The position numbers and the translations under genes are program-made. From Sulfurimonas sp. HSL-3221 (GTDB taxonomy: Bacteria > Campylobacterota > Campylobacteria > Campylobacterales > Sulfurimonadaceae), in assembly GCF_021044585.1 (NCBI RefSeq), contig NZ_CP087998.1, positions 1,178,001 to 1,242,000 of the forward strand: 64,000 nt of DNA. The letters are read 5' to 3'. Shown piece after piece: positions 61,503-64,000 of the stretch. The notes beneath the pieces are model-generated. The model ran no database searches and was not told the origin of the DNA. It saw only the letters and a program-made list of their open reading frames with translations. Numbering within the stretch: the first letter of the stretch is position 1; each line of letters starts with the position of its first letter.

Positions 61503-64000
61503 TCACGAGGGGACGCGCTGCTTATGAACGTAGCTGTACATGACGGGCAGGTAGAAGAGGTTCAAGACGGTGCCCCACGCCAGACCGAACCCCAGCGAGA
61601 CCGCGAGCGGCTGGAACGTGGCCGCCTGCCCCGAGGCGAAGAAGATCAGGGAGGAGAGCCCGACCAGTGTCGTCAGCGAAGTCAGGATGATCGGCCGGAA
61701 GCGCCTGCCGGCCAAGCGGTGGATCTCGTCGGCGCTACCGGCATGCCGGAGCGTGGACATCATGATGATGCCGTCATTGACGATGACGCCTGCGAGGCCG
61801 AGCGCGCCGATCAGCGACGGCATGGAGAGGTTCAGTCCCATAAGGGTGTGCCCCATCAATACACCCAGGAGGGAGAAGGGGATGACAGAGACAACGATCA
61901 GCGTCTCGCGGATCGAATTGAAGAGGTAGAGGATGGCGATAAAAATCAGGATGACCGACAGGACCGTTGCCAGAACCAGGTCGGTTTCCAGGGCTTTCTT
62001 CTGCTCCGCTTCGCCTTTGAATTTCAAACGGACCCCCTCAGCCCGGAGCGTGCGGAGGGTCGGTTCAAGCTTCTGAAGCGCTTCGGATGCGGTGATGATT
62101 TTCGAATCGACGTTGGCAAAGACGAAGAAGGTGGTCTCCCCGTCATCCTTGACCAGCCGCTCCAGCGCGGTGATGACCTCGAAATCGCAGACATCCTTGA
62201 GGCGGACGATCTGCCCGTTCTTCAGCGGGACGCCGAGGGATTCGAAAAACGCGAAATCGTCCTGGTAGGCGGAGCGGACCTTGATATCAAGCAGGCTCTG
62301 GCCGTCGAAGATCACCCCGATGCGCTTGGAGAGATAGAGGTCCGAGACAAAATTGCCCAGGTAGGCGTCGGTGATGCCGAGCTGTTCGCCGTAGGCGTTG
62401 ACCTTGATCTTGATCTCGTCGATCCCCCGTTTGATATTGTCGCCGGCATATTTGATGCCGTCGATCGCACCGAGCTCCGCTTCGAGCGCTTTGACCGCCC
62501 GGATCGCCTGCTGGTAGTCTTCGCTCATAAGCCCGATACGGATATCCGCTTTGGCGTAGCCCATCCCTTTTTCGACGACCATCAGCTCTTCCAGCCCGAA
62601 CCGCTCCTTGTAGCCCTGGGATACGAGCCATGCCCGCAGTTCTTTGGAGATCGCCTTGGAGGAGCGTTCGCGCACACTGTCGCGCCGGCTTTCGTAGAAA
62701 CTAAGGTAGGGGGTAATGTAGCTGTCCATAAAGTTGTCGGGTTTTTTCTTCTGCAGTTCGACCCCGATGTACCCGACGGAGGGGAACATTTCGGTATCCC
62801 CCGTGGCGCTGCGCCGGTATCCCGCCGTCGACGTGACATTTTCGACGCCGAAACGGCTGCCCTCCTTGAGAAGGTCTTTCTCGATGGCCTGCACGATGGC
62901 CAGGGACTCCTCAAGGGTTGTCGTCGGGGCCGCTTTGAACGTGATGTTCAGGGCGGTGGCATCAAAGGGCTGGAACATCTGGAACTTGGCGTGTTTGAAC
63001 CCGGTATAGATCAGCAGCGGGATGATGATGACAAAGAGCAGCAAAAAGGTTTTCTGATACTGCATCAGCAGACCGAGGGCTGCCGAGTAGCGCCGGTTGA
63101 TCCCCTTCCACGAGAGGGTGCGCGAGGCGGGGCTGAGCAGGTGCACGGCGTGGATCGGCAGGAAGATGAAGGACTCGAGCAGCGACGCAATGACCAGGGC
63201 GCTGAAGGCGATGGGGATCATCTGCACGATCTCGCCGAGACGCCCGCTGATCATCAGCAGCGGAATAAAGGAGAAGAGGGTGGTGGCCGAAGCGATGGTG
63301 ACGGGTTTGGCCATCTCCCGCGTCCCGAGGAAGGCCGCCTTTGCCGGTGCGTACCCTTTTTCGATGTACTGCTGGATATTCTCGCTGACGACGATGGCGT
63401 CGTCGACGATGATACCGATGGCGATGATGACGCCGATCAGCGAATTGATATTGATGCTGTACCCGGTAAAGTAGAAATAGATGCTTCCCAGCACAAAGGA
63501 GGTCGGGATACCCAGGGCGATGATGAAGGCCATACGCGCATTGATCAGGGCAAAGGTCATCAGGGTGATGAGGATGATCCCGAAGAGGATATTCGAGATG
63601 ACGATGTTGAGCCGTTCCTGGATAATCGTCGTCTGGTCCTGCCTGACATCGTAGTCGACGCCGTCGACCTTCATGCTCTCTAGGAGTTTATAGATTTTTT
63701 CCCCGATCGCGATGGCGTCCCCTTTCGGGTTCTGCGAAAGCGAAAGGGTAATGGCGGTTTTGCCGTTCATGCTCGCCAGCGTCGAAGCGTCTTCGTAGCG
63801 CTTGGAGACCGTGGCGATGTCCCTGAGCGCGATCTGGCGGTCGCCGATATTGAGCACGGTCTGCTCAAATGCGTCCACGAACTTCTTCTGGTTTCCGACG
63901 GAGAGGAAATACTGGGCCTTGGCGTCGTCGATCTTGCCGAGGGGGTAGATATAGGAGAGTTCCGAGATGGTTTTGAGTACTTCCGTATGCGAAAGTCCGT
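61503..64000 (-). CDS. RND-family efflux permease (5' end beyond window)
   Basis: At least 832 residues, open to the right edge, so the N-terminus (about 200 residues) is missing. Seen: periplasmic DIATVSKRYEDASTLASMNGKTAITLSLSQNPKGDA; the first membrane bundle with FVLGSIYFYFTGYSININSLIGVIIAIGIIVDDAIVVSENI (RND proton-relay Asp pair); the second porter half; and the second bundle (VLSVILIFIAILYLFNS...PSLIGALGLAGVIVNDGIIMMSTLRHA). It drives proton-coupled export with a membrane-fusion protein probably encoded upstream, outside the window. Confidence 0.93.
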   Translation of the reverse strand, partial: GLSHTEVLKTISELSYIYPLGKIDDAKAQYFLSVGNQKKFVDAFEQTVLNIGDRQIALRDIATVSKRYEDASTLASMNGKTAITLSLSQNPKGDAIAIGEKIYKLLESMKVDGVDYDVRQDQTTIIQERLNIVISNILFGIILITLMTFALINARMAFIIALGIPTSFVLGSIYFYFTGYSININSLIGVIIAIGIIVDDAIVVSENIQQYIEKGYAPAKAAFLGTREMAKPVTIASATTLFSFIPLLMISGRLGEIVQMIPIAFSALVIASLLESFIFLPIHAVHLLSPASRTLSWKGINRRYSAALGLLMQYQKTFLLLFVIIIPLLIYTGFKHAKFQMFQPFDATALNITFKAAPTTTLEESLAIVQAIEKDLLKEGSRFGVENVTSTAGYRRSATGDTEMFPSVGYIGVELQKKKPDNFMDSYITPYLSFYESRRDSVRERSSKAISKELRAWLVSQGYKERFGLEELMVVEKGMGYAKADIRIGLMSEDYQQAIRAVKALEAELGAIDGIKYAGDNIKRGIDEIKIKVNAYGEQLGITDAYLGNFVSDLYLSKRIGVIFDGQSLLDIKVRSAYQDDFAFFESLGVPLKNGQIVRLKDVCDFEVITALERLVKDDGETTFFVFANVDSKIITASEALQKLEPTLRTLRAEGVRLKFKGEAEQKKALETDLVLATVLSVILIFIAILYLFNSIRETLIVVSVIPFSLLGVLMGHTLMGLNLSMPSLIGALGLAGVIVNDGIIMMSTLRHAGSADEIHRLAGRRFRPIILTSLTTLVGLSSLIFFASGQAATFQPLAVSLGFGLAWGTVLNLFYLPVMYSYVHKQRVPS

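Noticed and set aside
61524-63683. Open frame of 719 codons on the plus strand opposite the RND gene
   Set aside because: Low-complexity Arg/Asp/Gln/Gly-rich translation, fully antisense to a clear RND permease.

Overview
The window looks like a chromosomal segment of a GC-rich member of the Campylobacterota (Epsilonproteobacteria), most plausibly Sulfurimonadaceae-like. Lineage markers are a tgt / TrkA-like / aroB / MscS / mtaB / FtsH-paralogue / bioV / mogA gene order, a BioV-type pimeloyl-ACP esterase, a non-classical SdhABE succinate dehydrogenase with a CCG-domain third subunit, the carboxynorspermidine route to polyamines, and a split pdxA-pdxJ pair. The taxonomic placement is inferred from gene content, not from a search.

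Layout. 1-5.8 kb (+): a small acidic protein, a SnoaL-like protein, a tightly overlapping triad (secreted retropepsin-like protease, 7TM/inactive transglutaminase, RimK-like ATP-grasp ligase), then PPK2 and an M42-like peptidase. 5.8-9.9 kb (-): Na/Pi cotransporter, RimB-like protease, RimK and an AstE/aspartoacylase-like enzyme. 10-18.2 kb: carboxynorspermidine synthase and decarboxylase with a glucosaminidase gene between them, an HD-GYP protein, HtrA/DegQ, and pdxJ-pdxA.

18.3-31.7 kb (+) is the centre of interest: one long guanidine-degradation operon. A sigma70-type promoter is followed by a guanidine-I (ykkC) riboswitch, an ABC importer, the two carboxyguanidine deiminase subunits, a membrane di-iron desaturase-fold enzyme, an MBL-fold hydrolase, a biotin-dependent guanidine (urea-type) carboxylase, a TIM-barrel isomerase, an EamA transporter and a two-gene allophanate hydrolase. 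Two further sites inside the operon, directly before the deiminase and carboxylase genes, each carry two hairpins with ACGR tetraloops, the signature of guanidine-II (mini-ykkC) riboswitches. The operon therefore appears to be guanidine-sensed three times by two RNA classes, and it contains four genes (desaturase, MBL hydrolase, TIM-barrel protein, EamA) that the known guanidine pathway does not explain.

31.8-44.9 kb: a porin, an extradiol dioxygenase, a PDC-type membrane protein, tgt, and the tgt-to-mogA block. 44.9-49.5 kb: a lower-GC accessory island. It holds a secreted alpha/alpha-toroid-like protein and four small membrane-protein genes, is interrupted by a second divergent copy of the mogA 3' end (46731-46775), and carries an attC-like integron recombination site (48731-48802). 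49.5-64 kb: a GNAT enzyme, exonuclease III, sdhABE, a degenerate GGDEF protein, thiL-truD-psd, a TonB-dependent receptor with an AT-rich repeat array upstream, and an RND efflux permease running off the right edge. No rRNA, tRNA, CRISPR array or intact insertion sequence was recognised.
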